A DNA stretch of 64,000 nt, taken from the NCBI GenBank assembly GCA_049347715.1, contig CP186339.1, positions 496,001 to 560,000 on the forward strand, written 5' to 3'. Source of the stretch: Thalassotalea_B piscium_A. Its GTDB lineage: Bacteria; Pseudomonadota; Gammaproteobacteria; Enterobacterales; Alteromonadaceae. The translations under genes and the position numbers were made by a program. Position 1 is the first letter of the stretch; each line of letters opens with the position of its first letter. The notes beneath the pieces were generated by a model that was given only the letters and a program-made list of their open reading frames with translations, searched no databases and was not told the DNA's origin. This document shows, in pieces, positions 45,849 through 53,409 of the stretch.

Positions 45849-47273
45849 ATGACAGAAGCAAGAGAACATTTTAGTTCCCGAATCGGGTTTATTTTAGCCG
45901 CCGCAGGCTCTGCGGTAGGTATTGGTAATTTAGTTGGCTTTCCCGTCAATGCTGCCAAAAATGGTGGTGGTGCATTTTTACTTATGTATGCACTTTTTGT
46001 ATTCTTTATTTGTTTACCTGTAATGATCGCAGAAATGGCGGTAGGCAGGAAAACTCAGAAAGAACCTGTTGGTGCTTATAAAACACTATCTAATGGCAGC
46101 AAAGTGTGGAGTATTGCTGGATTTTTAGGTGTATTAACACCTTTTATGATTGCGGTGTTTTATATGGTGATCACCGTTTGGATTTTCGGGTATATTGCTA
46201 TCATCCTCTCTGGTAATTTAGATTATCTAGCAACAGGAGCTGCATTCGGGGACTTTATTAACAGCCCTTATATATTCGTTGCTATGGTGTTCGTTGCAGC
46301 CATTATTAACTTTATTTTGGTGGCAGGAGTTAAAGACGGGATTGAGAAAGCAGCAAAAATTCTGATGCCGACTTTATTTGTGATGCTAATTCTAATGGTA
46401 GCTTTTGTACTGACATTAGATAATGCAATGTCTGGTATTCGATTTTTTATCATTCCTGATATTGATAAACTCACTCCTTCTGTAATCAATGGCGCACTTT
46501 CACAAGCGTTTTTCTCACTTTCTTTAGGTATGGGGATCTTAATTACTTATGGTTCTTATATTAATCGTCATACCGATATTGTTGGCTCTGCTAAATTAGT
46601 CGCACTTACCGACACCGCAGTGGCCTTTATTGCCGGCTTAATGATTTTACCTGCTGTATTCTCATTTAACCCTAATGTGAATCCTGCTGAGTTAAGTGAT
46701 AGCTCTGTTTCGCTAATTTTTACTTTCTTACCTAAAATATTTTTAGCATTACAAACTAGCATTGGTTATTTTGCCGCTAGTGCTGTAGCCGCATTTTTCT
46801 TTCTTTTAGTCTTTTTTGCCGCAATAACCTCGCTTGTATCTATTATTGAAGTACCAGTGTCGTATTTAGTGACTGAAAAAGGACAAAGCCGTAAAAAAGC
46901 GTTATTAACCTTGTTAATGACTGCGGGCATATTAACTTTATTAGCTACAGTGTCGTTTGGTATGGTGGGCTTTTTTACTGAATTTGTTAATTATGCAGGA
47001 GCGCCTAAGTCATTTTTTGATGTGGTATATGATATTTTTTACGATACTATTTTACCGTTAAATGGCTTTTTACTTTGTATTTTTGTCAGCTATCGCTGGA
47101 AAAAAGGGCAATTAACGAAAGAGTTATCAGACGGAAATAAAGACTATGCGAATTCTTGGGTAGAGAAGTATATTAATTTTTCACTAGGTACTTTTATTCC
47201 AGTGATCGTCTTATTTATTTTTATTAATACTGTGATGCAAAAATTCTTTGCGGTAAGTCTATTCGGCTTCTAA
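45849..47273 (+). CDS. Sodium-dependent NSS-family transporter
   Basis: A 474-residue neurotransmitter:sodium symporter family protein with about 11-12 membrane segments. TM1 carries AAAGSAVGIGNLVGFPVN, matching the NSS unwound TM1 sodium/substrate region, and TM6 contains AFFSLSLGMGILITYGSY. Where LeuT has the gate arginine (GNFLRFP), this protein has glycine (GNLVGFP), which marks a distinct bacterial subgroup. Likely substrate is an amino acid, but it cannot be specified. A clear terminator follows. Confidence 0.92.
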   Translation: MTEAREHFSSRIGFILAAAGSAVGIGNLVGFPVNAAKNGGGAFLLMYALFVFFICLPVMIAEMAVGRKTQKEPVGAYKTLSNGSKVWSIAGFLGVLTPFMIAVFYMVITVWIFGYIAIILSGNLDYLATGAAFGDFINSPYIFVAMVFVAAIINFILVAGVKDGIEKAAKILMPTLFVMLILMVAFVLTLDNAMSGIRFFIIPDIDKLTPSVINGALSQAFFSLSLGMGILITYGSYINRHTDIVGSAKLVALTDTAVAFIAGLMILPAVFSFNPNVNPAELSDSSVSLIFTFLPKIFLALQTSIGYFAASAVAAFFFLLVFFAAITSLVSIIEVPVSYLVTEKGQSRKKALLTLLMTAGILTLLATVSFGMVGFFTEFVNYAGAPKSFFDVVYDIFYDTILPLNGFLLCIFVSYRWKKGQLTKELSDGNKDYANSWVEKYINFSLGTFIPVIVLFIFINTVMQKFFAVSLFGF

Positions 47274-47296
47274 ATTCAGTAGCAATAAATGATTTC

Positions 47297-47335
47297 AAGG
47301 CCGCATTATTTGTTAATATGCGGCCTTTATTTTTA
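47297..47335 (+). terminator. Terminator after the NSS transporter
   Basis: AAGGCCGCAT (47297-47306) pairs perfectly with ATGCGGCCTT (47318-47327), followed by TATTTTTAT. The next gene's start lies just downstream. Confidence 0.8.
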
Positions 47336-47349
47336 TAGTGGCATGCTTA

Positions 47350-48276
47350 ATGATTGAACATATTGATTTTTCTCAGCTAACAGCTAATCAAACAAATAGT
47401 CAGCGAATTTTTCATGGGCGTGGTCATGCTTATGAGGGCTTATCTCACGTTAATGTTGACTGGTTCTCTCCGGTTATTTTTATTACCTTATATCAAGCGG
47501 TAGATCCTGATTGGCTAAGTCAGCAAGTTGAATTATTACATGATAGCGTTAGTGCATGTCAGTCTATTCAAGTGCAATATCGTTATTTAAAATTTTCTCC
47601 AATCGAAGTGTTATGGGGAGATAATCTTGAACAAGCCATTGCCTGCGAAGATGATTTACGTTATCAATTAATGTTAGGGAAATCACAGAATCTAGGTTTG
47701 TTTTTTGATATGGCTAACGGCAGAAAATGGGTAAAAGCACACGCGAATAATAAAAATATTTTAAATCTGTTTTCTTATACTTGTGCATTTTCCGTCGCGG
47801 CTTTAGCTGGTGGGGCGACGCAAGTTGTTAATATTGATATGAGTAAGTCATCCTTATCAAAAGGCAGAGAAAACCATAAGCTCAATCAGCAGGATTTACG
47901 TAAAGTAAAATTTGAAGGTGTTGATATTTTTAAGTCCTATAGCCGATTAAAAAAATATGGGCCTTATCAAATGTTAGTATGTGATCCACCTTCCTTTCAA
48001 AAAGGTAGCGTGAATATTGAACGAGATTATAAAAAAATAATTAAGCGATTACCTGAACTGATGAGTGATAATGCAGATGTCTTATTATGCTTAAATTCCC
48101 CTGATTTAGATGAACAATTTTTAAAAGATGAAGTAGCGCGAGAATGCCCACAATGTATTTTCCAGTACAAAATTGACAACCCAAGTGTATTTAAAGAGGC
48201 TGAGCTAGGTAAAGGGCTTAAAGTTTTATATTTTAAGTTTCTGCCAAGCTCACTTGCTGAACATTCGATTAATTAA
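47350..48276 (+). CDS. Class I SAM-dependent methyltransferase (RlmI/RlmK-like)
   Basis: A 308-residue methyltransferase of the PF10672 type related to the RlmI and RlmK/L rRNA methylases. It shows the SAM motif LNLFSYTCAFSVAALAGGA near residue 133, an acidic VVNIDMSKSSL and the catalytic-type motif CDPPSFQKG. An N-terminal PUA domain as in RlmI is not evident. The ATG at 47350 is chosen; the GTG at 47338 is also in frame and lies at the preceding terminator tail. It converges on and overlaps the LysE gene by eight bases. The target (rRNA or other) is unknown. Confidence 0.85.
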   Translation: MIEHIDFSQLTANQTNSQRIFHGRGHAYEGLSHVNVDWFSPVIFITLYQAVDPDWLSQQVELLHDSVSACQSIQVQYRYLKFSPIEVLWGDNLEQAIACEDDLRYQLMLGKSQNLGLFFDMANGRKWVKAHANNKNILNLFSYTCAFSVAALAGGATQVVNIDMSKSSLSKGRENHKLNQQDLRKVKFEGVDIFKSYSRLKKYGPYQMLVCDPPSFQKGSVNIERDYKKIIKRLPELMSDNADVLLCLNSPDLDEQFLKDEVARECPQCIFQYKIDNPSVFKEAELGKGLKVLYFKFLPSSLAEHSIN

Positions 48277-48886
48277 GCACAACACGGGCAGCAAGTAATA
48301 TTAAAAAAGTACCTGTGACTTTATCAATAATATGACTGTTTCGTTTTAATTTATCTAAGATTGGCCCTCTTGATAGGGTGTAAGCGACAATAACATACCA
48401 TAATGCATCTATCAGACCGACGGTTGATGTCATGATAGCTTTTTGCTGCCAACGTGCATTTTCATCAACAAACTGGCTAAATAGCGCAAGAAAAAAGATG
48501 GCTAATTTGGGATTTAAAAAAGCAATAAGAAACCCATCTCGCCAGCCATTAACTTGTTTAGCAAGGGTTGCATCGCTGCTAGTGTCTAGTTCTAACGTTT
48601 GTTTTTTACTCATTAGCGCTTTAATACCCAGATAAAGTAGAAAGGCTGCGCCAGAGTATTGAATAATGGCATATAGCATAGGTGATTTTACAATAAGAAT
48701 ACCAATGCCCGTCGCCGTAATTGCTGCGTAAAGAGCAACACCTGCGCCATGGCTTATTGCGGTTGCATACCCTTTTTTAGAGCCACCAGCAAGTGTATTT
48801 CGTATGACTAGAGCTAAACTAGGTCCAGGTGAAAGAGCCCCTAATATACAAATAGTGACAAGTGAAAGCCATAGATGAAGTTCCAT
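48269..48886 (-). CDS. LysE/RhtB-family amino-acid exporter
   Basis: A 205-residue membrane protein of the LysE superfamily with the N-terminal family motif LSPGPSLALVIRNTLAGGSKKG and about six hydrophobic segments (ALYAAITATGIGIL, FLIAFLNPKLAIFFLALF among them). Such proteins export amino acids or homoserine lactones; specificity cannot be read from sequence. It lies 14 bases downstream of the DNA ligase gene on the same strand, probably cotranscribed. Confidence 0.9.
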   Translation of the reverse strand: MELHLWLSLVTICILGALSPGPSLALVIRNTLAGGSKKGYATAISHGAGVALYAAITATGIGILIVKSPMLYAIIQYSGAAFLLYLGIKALMSKKQTLELDTSSDATLAKQVNGWRDGFLIAFLNPKLAIFFLALFSQFVDENARWQQKAIMTSTVGLIDALWYVIVAYTLSRGPILDKLKRNSHIIDKVTGTFLILLAARVVLN

Positions 48887-48900
48887 TAAACCTTTTACCT

Positions 48901-49734
48901 TTATTGTTTGATTCGTAAAAAACTCGCAAATCTTGGCACACCTCTGTCTGTTTTACCAATAAATTTATAGGTTATTTCACTACCAATCGGTGGTGGTGAT
49001 TGACGATCTTGATCAGTAAAGCCAGTACCAATTTTAAATTCCACTCCCTCTTTGTTTTTGACTAGCAGCGACCCCAGCATACCTTTATACTTTCCTTTTC
49101 CTGCGATATGTTTCAATACAATCGCTTCATCATCTTGGTAGGGTTTTAATTTTAATAGAGCGTTATTTCGTCCTGATTTATACAAGGCTTTTTTATGATG
49201 AAGCATTAACCCTTCGCCACCCATAGCAACAATATCATCGAGCTTAGAAAATAAGAGTGTTTCATTAGCTAGTTCGAATTGTTCGATTATGGCAATAGTG
49301 TTACTTGGTGACTGAGCTAATAATGTTTTTAGCTCAGTGAGGCGTCTAGTAAAATCACCTTGACCATTGGGGAGATCAAACACCATGAATTTGATCTTTT
49401 GCCAGCATGAAGTATCTGGTGTTTTTTTGCGGACACAGGAAACAATTTTTTGGAAGTTGCCACGACTACTCCATAGTTCCCCATCTAAAGGGATCTTAGG
49501 CCAGTTATCCGTAAAACCTTTAGGTGGATAAATTTTATTGCCTTGTCGTGTGAGTAGGGTATTCCCATCCCAATAGCCGCGTACACCATCGAGTTTTTCA
49601 CTGATCCAGTAATCTTTAACTTCGATGCCTTCTTTAAAATCAACACCGTGCTGTATGGGTAATTGTGTAGCAAAAACGTTGAAAGAATAAGCAAAAATTA
49701 AAATGATCAGTGTTAGATATTTAAAGCGTTTCAT
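48901..49734 (-). CDS. ligE: Exported ATP-dependent DNA ligase (LigE type)
   Basis: A 277-residue minimal ATP-dependent DNA ligase with an N-terminal signal peptide (about residues 1-22, ending NVFA), so it should act in the periplasm. The adenylation motif SEKLDGVRGYW carries the nucleophilic Lys; later ligase motifs include LDGELW, GGEGLMLHHKKALYK and LLKLKPYQDDEA; the OB-fold follows. LigE enzymes are found in Gram-negative bacteria that live in biofilms or take up DNA and have been proposed to work on extracellular or incoming DNA. The name rests on size, motifs and signal peptide. Confidence 0.88.
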   Translation of the reverse strand: MKRFKYLTLIILIFAYSFNVFATQLPIQHGVDFKEGIEVKDYWISEKLDGVRGYWDGNTLLTRQGNKIYPPKGFTDNWPKIPLDGELWSSRGNFQKIVSCVRKKTPDTSCWQKIKFMVFDLPNGQGDFTRRLTELKTLLAQSPSNTIAIIEQFELANETLLFSKLDDIVAMGGEGLMLHHKKALYKSGRNNALLKLKPYQDDEAIVLKHIAGKGKYKGMLGSLLVKNKEGVEFKIGTGFTDQDRQSPPPIGSEITYKFIGKTDRGVPRFASFLRIKQ

Positions 49735-49972
49735 GAAGAACTTCCTTGTTCATATATTTATCTAGGGAAGAAATAAAGAATCATAAAAAGTATAGCCATA
49801 CTTTTAGTGCTTGCATGATTTTTTAACCATTATTTAGTGATAAATATAAAATATTGATAAGCTTCTTATCTTAGTTTGCTAATGATTTTATAAATACATG
49901 AAAATAAAGGAGATTATTTTTGGCCTTAAACTTGCTGTTTAATTACAGGTTAACTATAAAAATGGAGGCATA

Positions 49973-50197
49973 ATGGAAAATGTTAAACGTGTAGCCTTGA
50001 TGTTTGCAGGTGTACTTTGTCTAGCTATAGGTATGATTTTTATCATTTTACCGGGGCCAGCGGTGATTTTTCTACCTTTAGGTCTTGCTTTATTAAGTTT
50101 TGAATTTGATTGGGCAAAGCGTTGGTTAAAGCATTGTCAGCGTTGGATGAGGAAAAGTGCCGTGCAAATGGACAGATTAGTAGCGAGGATGAAGTAA
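49973..50197 (+). CDS. Small PGPGW-type transmembrane protein
   Basis: A 74-residue protein with one or two hydrophobic segments (about residues 8-45) containing LPGPAVIFLPLGLALLS, followed by EFDWAKRWLKH, a pattern of the PGPGW (PF09656) family of small membrane proteins. Function is unknown. GGAGG lies five bases upstream of the ATG. A hairpin overlaps its 3' end. Confidence 0.8.
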   Translation: MENVKRVALMFAGVLCLAIGMIFIILPGPAVIFLPLGLALLSFEFDWAKRWLKHCQRWMRKSAVQMDRLVARMK

Positions 50198-50213
50198 AGC
50201 CTCGCTTACTTTT
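50182..50213 (+). terminator. Hairpin at the 3' end of the PGPGW gene
   Basis: AGCGAGG (50182-50188) pairs with CCTCGCT (50200-50206), followed by TACTTTT. The stem begins inside the last codons of the gene and probably serves as terminator for the + strand. Confidence 0.45.
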
Positions 50214-50221
50214 AGGGGATA

Positions 50222-50929
50222 TTACAACAAAAAGGCTGCTTTTTTATCGTTGTAGAGCGCAATGATTTCGTCTATTACTTCTTGTTCATATGGACGTAAT
50301 CCACTGAGTAGCATGTGTTTTTTACCATTACCAATAATTTTATTATCAGCAACTAAATTAAAAATAAGATCTGCTACTCCGCGCTTGCCATCAATCGAAA
50401 GAGTGGTTTTCGCGAGTTCAAGTTTGACCTCAGTAAAAGCTAATGAATCTAAATGAATCGACATGCTTTCATACATGATCATGGGTCTTGTTGGATTTAT
50501 CATCATTTGTTCTCTCTCCATTAGATCTACTAATATATGAGGGAAAGTCTGACCAGAAAATTCAACATAGGCTTTAGTTAACGCGGTTATCGTGTTTGAA
50601 TCTTGGGAGGTTTCACCACTTACCTCTACAGACAAATATTCTTTACCATTGTCATCTGTAATATGAGCTTTCTCGTTAATCGTGCCAGGAAAGTTTAATG
50701 CAATACCATCGTTGACCATGCCGGAGAAGGTAAATGTCATATTTTGGGATAACCCTGATTTTTCTAGAATGAGGGCAAAGAGTAAATCACCAGGAACACA
50801 GAATCTTTTGGCATCTATATCATGCAAAGGATTAAAATCATCAGCGACCTTTTTTGCAAAGCTACTTGCTTGTTGACGAGTGAAACTAATTTTTTGATTA
50901 TCATTTTGACAATATTTTTCAAGAAACAT
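50222..50929 (-). CDS. DUF3581 protein
   Basis: A 235-residue soluble protein with no signal peptide. Its N-terminal sequence, FARQQA-like (FTRQQASSFAKKVADDFNPLHD) and later PGDLLFALILEKSGLS, resembles DUF3581 proteins of marine gammaproteobacteria. The DFNPLHDIDAKRFCVPGDL part also recalls hot-dog dehydratase folds (MaoC-like), which suggests, but does not prove, a thioester-binding fold. Convergent with the PGPGW gene. Confidence 0.75.
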   Translation of the reverse strand: MFLEKYCQNDNQKISFTRQQASSFAKKVADDFNPLHDIDAKRFCVPGDLLFALILEKSGLSQNMTFTFSGMVNDGIALNFPGTINEKAHITDDNGKEYLSVEVSGETSQDSNTITALTKAYVEFSGQTFPHILVDLMEREQMMINPTRPMIMYESMSIHLDSLAFTEVKLELAKTTLSIDGKRGVADLIFNLVADNKIIGNGKKHMLLSGLRPYEQEVIDEIIALYNDKKAAFLL

Positions 50930-51074
50930 AAAAACTACTTTTAACTTCTACAGACTAAAAACCGACGCATTCTACCAGTAGTAGCGATAGAATGGCGAAA
51001 TATTAACTAAAAATTTCACTGAACAGACCAGTAAAATCAATAAGTTGAGCGAACACATGTACCGTTATGCTTGG

Positions 51075-51332
51075 TCAAGCGTTAGTGACGAGCAGTTCTT
51101 TTTGTTTTTTACTCAGTTGCTTTAATTGATATTCTCTTTTACTAGCAGCACTTCTATCGCTATGTTCTTCATTATAGACCAATGAGACAGGTCGTCTTAC
51201 ACGTGTATACTTTGCTCCACGTTTGTTACAGTGATTATGTTGTTCAATGCGACGGGTAATATCTGTTGTTATCCCTGTATAAAGACTATTATCATTACAA
51301 CGTAGCATGTATACATACCAAAAATTAGACAT
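51075..51332 (-). CDS. GIY-YIG domain protein (UPF0213/YhbQ-like)
   Basis: An 85-residue stand-alone GIY-YIG nuclease-fold protein: WYVYMLRCNDNSLYTGITTD carries the two core motifs (here VYM and YTG) and the Arg of TRRIEQHN is conserved, with the catalytic-type Glu in ASKREYQLKQ. Members such as E. coli YhbQ have weak nuclease activity and unclear biological role. It lies alone between two gene blocks. Confidence 0.88.
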   Translation of the reverse strand: MSNFWYVYMLRCNDNSLYTGITTDITRRIEQHNHCNKRGAKYTRVRRPVSLVYNEEHSDRSAASKREYQLKQLSKKQKELLVTNA

Positions 51333-51485
51333 TATTCATTACCTTTATCTGCCATTAAGCTACAACCTTTTCTCTATTTCGTTTGAATAATAAACAAACG
51401 GGTGCTGTGCGAACGTTATTATCATAGCGTACCTAGTTTAATGCGGGACTTTTAAGTACTATATTGCCATACAATTGTTATAAAA

Positions 51486-52337
51486 ATGAATGAGAATAAC
51501 ACAATGGTTTTAACCAATGTTGGCGCACTAAAAAAAATGATTGGTCATTTAGATCAAAAAGGTAATGTGATCTATCAATTGCCGGTGGGTGATGAAACGC
51601 TTCCTTTAAATGATTACATTGGTAAAACATTAACCTTAACTTTTAATGGCGAAATTAATTGTTGTCATTGTGGTAAAAAAACCAAAAAAAGCTATTCACA
51701 AGGTTTTTGCTTTCCTTGTATGCAAAAACTCGCACAATGTGACATGTGTATTATGAAACCGGAAACCTGCCATTTTGACAAAGGCACATGTCGAGAACCT
51801 GCTTGGGGTGAAAAAAATTGTATGATTCCCCATTATGTTTATCTTGCAAATACTTCAGGCTTAAAAGTAGGTATTACCCGCCACACTCAAATTCCAACAC
51901 GTTGGATTGATCAAGGGGCTACTCAAGCATTACCTATCTTTAAGGTAAGTACTCGCTTACAATCAGGCTTAGTTGAAGTCGCTTTAGCACAATTTATTGC
52001 CGATAAGACCAATTGGCGAACAATGTTAAAAGGCAATGCCGAGGCAATAGATTTAAAAGCTAAGGCTGAAGAGTTGCGCCCCTTAATTACTGAAACGCTT
52101 CACAAGTTGGGTGAACGCTTTGGTGGAACAGCCATTGAAGCGCTTAATGAAGACATTATTGAGCTCAAATTTCCTGTTCTAGAGTTTCCTGAAAAGGTTT
52201 CATCATTTAATTTTGATAAAACCCCAATAGTCAGCGGTGTTTTGCAGGGTATAAAAGGGCAGTATTTATTATTTGATACGGGAGTCATTAATATTCGCAA
52301 ATTTGGTTCTTATCAAGTAAGTGTTTCTGTTAATTAA
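51486..52337 (+). CDS. DUF2797 protein with zinc-ribbon-like cysteines
   Basis: A 283-residue protein of the DUF2797 family. Its N-terminal part contains a cysteine cluster (CCHCGKKT, GFCFPCMQKLAQCDMC, further Cys/His in ETCHFDKGTC) typical of a zinc-binding region, followed by HYVYLANTSGLKVGITR, which resembles a GIY-YIG-like core. The ATG at 51486 is taken; the ATG at 51504 is equally possible. Function is unknown. Confidence 0.78.
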   Translation: MNENNTMVLTNVGALKKMIGHLDQKGNVIYQLPVGDETLPLNDYIGKTLTLTFNGEINCCHCGKKTKKSYSQGFCFPCMQKLAQCDMCIMKPETCHFDKGTCREPAWGEKNCMIPHYVYLANTSGLKVGITRHTQIPTRWIDQGATQALPIFKVSTRLQSGLVEVALAQFIADKTNWRTMLKGNAEAIDLKAKAEELRPLITETLHKLGERFGGTAIEALNEDIIELKFPVLEFPEKVSSFNFDKTPIVSGVLQGIKGQYLLFDTGVINIRKFGSYQVSVSVN

Positions 52338-52482
52338 CTTCTAATGTTCCTGTTTTTCTGTCTATACTATGACTTTAGTAGCTTGATAGATGGAAGGTTT
52401 TGCTTAATCGGTAGTTTGATTACTGATTACAATGTTTGATTAGTTTATATTTTTTCATATTTTTTAAATTGGGATGTTTGCG

Positions 52483-53328
52483 ATGGATGCTGAAGATTAC
52501 GCAGAACAAGCGGGTGAAATATTTGTTTTATCGGACTCTTTTATTCGTATTAAAGAATTAATTGATGATGAATCGTCAACAATCGATGATATTGCTGATG
52601 TTATTATTCTCGACCCTGCACTTTCAAGTACTATATTAAAACTGGCTAATAGTTCTTTTTTCAATTATTCCGGAAGAATTGATACCATTTCAAAAGCGGT
52701 ATTAGTGTTGGGGATTACTGAAGTTTATAACTTAGTGATAGCTTATTTTACGACGGAAACCTTTAAAGCAAGTAAGCTTGACGCGACATACTTAGAGGAC
52801 TTTTGGGAACGTAGTGTTGACACAGCACTATTGATCAAATATATCGGTTGTCAGTTGCATATGCCTAATGCTGAGCGATTATTTATTCTTGGACTATTGC
52901 ATAACGTTGGCGAATTAGCGGTTATGCAGTTAGCGCCAGAAAAATTGAATCAAGCGATGCTAAATTCAAAAGCAGTATTACCTTGGCAAAAACAGCAAGA
53001 GGTGTTTAATTTTACCTATGCTGATATTAGCGCAGAGTTACTAAAAAAATGGCAATTACCTTTTAGTATTGTTGAACCTATTCGATACCAAAATGAAGTC
53101 GATTTTCAATATTCGACGGAAGAGACTAAGTTACTGTTTATTGCTAAACGTATTATGTTACTTAATTATCAGTGTAGTCATTTATCATTGGATGAATTGA
53201 TTTCACCAGAAAAGTTAGCTGAAACTCAAGTTACCCAACAGATGATTAAAGCTGCCAATCAATTTTGCGATATGGAGCGCTTAGGTATCCTAGCTACTTT
53301 AAAACCTAGTGCCGCAATGATTTATTAA
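52483..53328 (+). CDS. HDOD-domain protein (paralogue 2)
   Basis: A 281-residue HDOD protein. The start at 52483 (MDAEDYAEQAGEIF) aligns exactly with the start of paralogue 1 (MNAHDYAMSANGSF) and has GGGA upstream; an ATG at 52474 is also in frame. Shared landmarks are LDPALSSTILKLANSSFFNYSG near residue 42 and a conserved FTYADISAELLKKWQLP near 179 (FTYTDISAELLKIWQIP in the other). The two proteins are equal in length but clearly diverged. A signalling role is inferred from the family. Confidence 0.88.
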   Translation: MDAEDYAEQAGEIFVLSDSFIRIKELIDDESSTIDDIADVIILDPALSSTILKLANSSFFNYSGRIDTISKAVLVLGITEVYNLVIAYFTTETFKASKLDATYLEDFWERSVDTALLIKYIGCQLHMPNAERLFILGLLHNVGELAVMQLAPEKLNQAMLNSKAVLPWQKQQEVFNFTYADISAELLKKWQLPFSIVEPIRYQNEVDFQYSTEETKLLFIAKRIMLLNYQCSHLSLDELISPEKLAETQVTQQMIKAANQFCDMERLGILATLKPSAAMIY

Positions 53329-53351
53329 TGGTTATGTGCAATTGATAGTTT

Positions 53352-53384
53352 AAAAAAAACGCTTGCCGAGGCAAGCGTTTTACA
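53352..53384. terminator. Bidirectional terminator between HDOD and M16 genes
   Basis: AAAACGCTTGCC (53356-53367) pairs with GGCAAGCGTTTT (53370-53381); A run before and T run after the stem. It serves both convergent genes. Confidence 0.85.
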
Positions 53385-53409
53385 TTTGAGCTGATACGGT
53401 TGTTAACCG

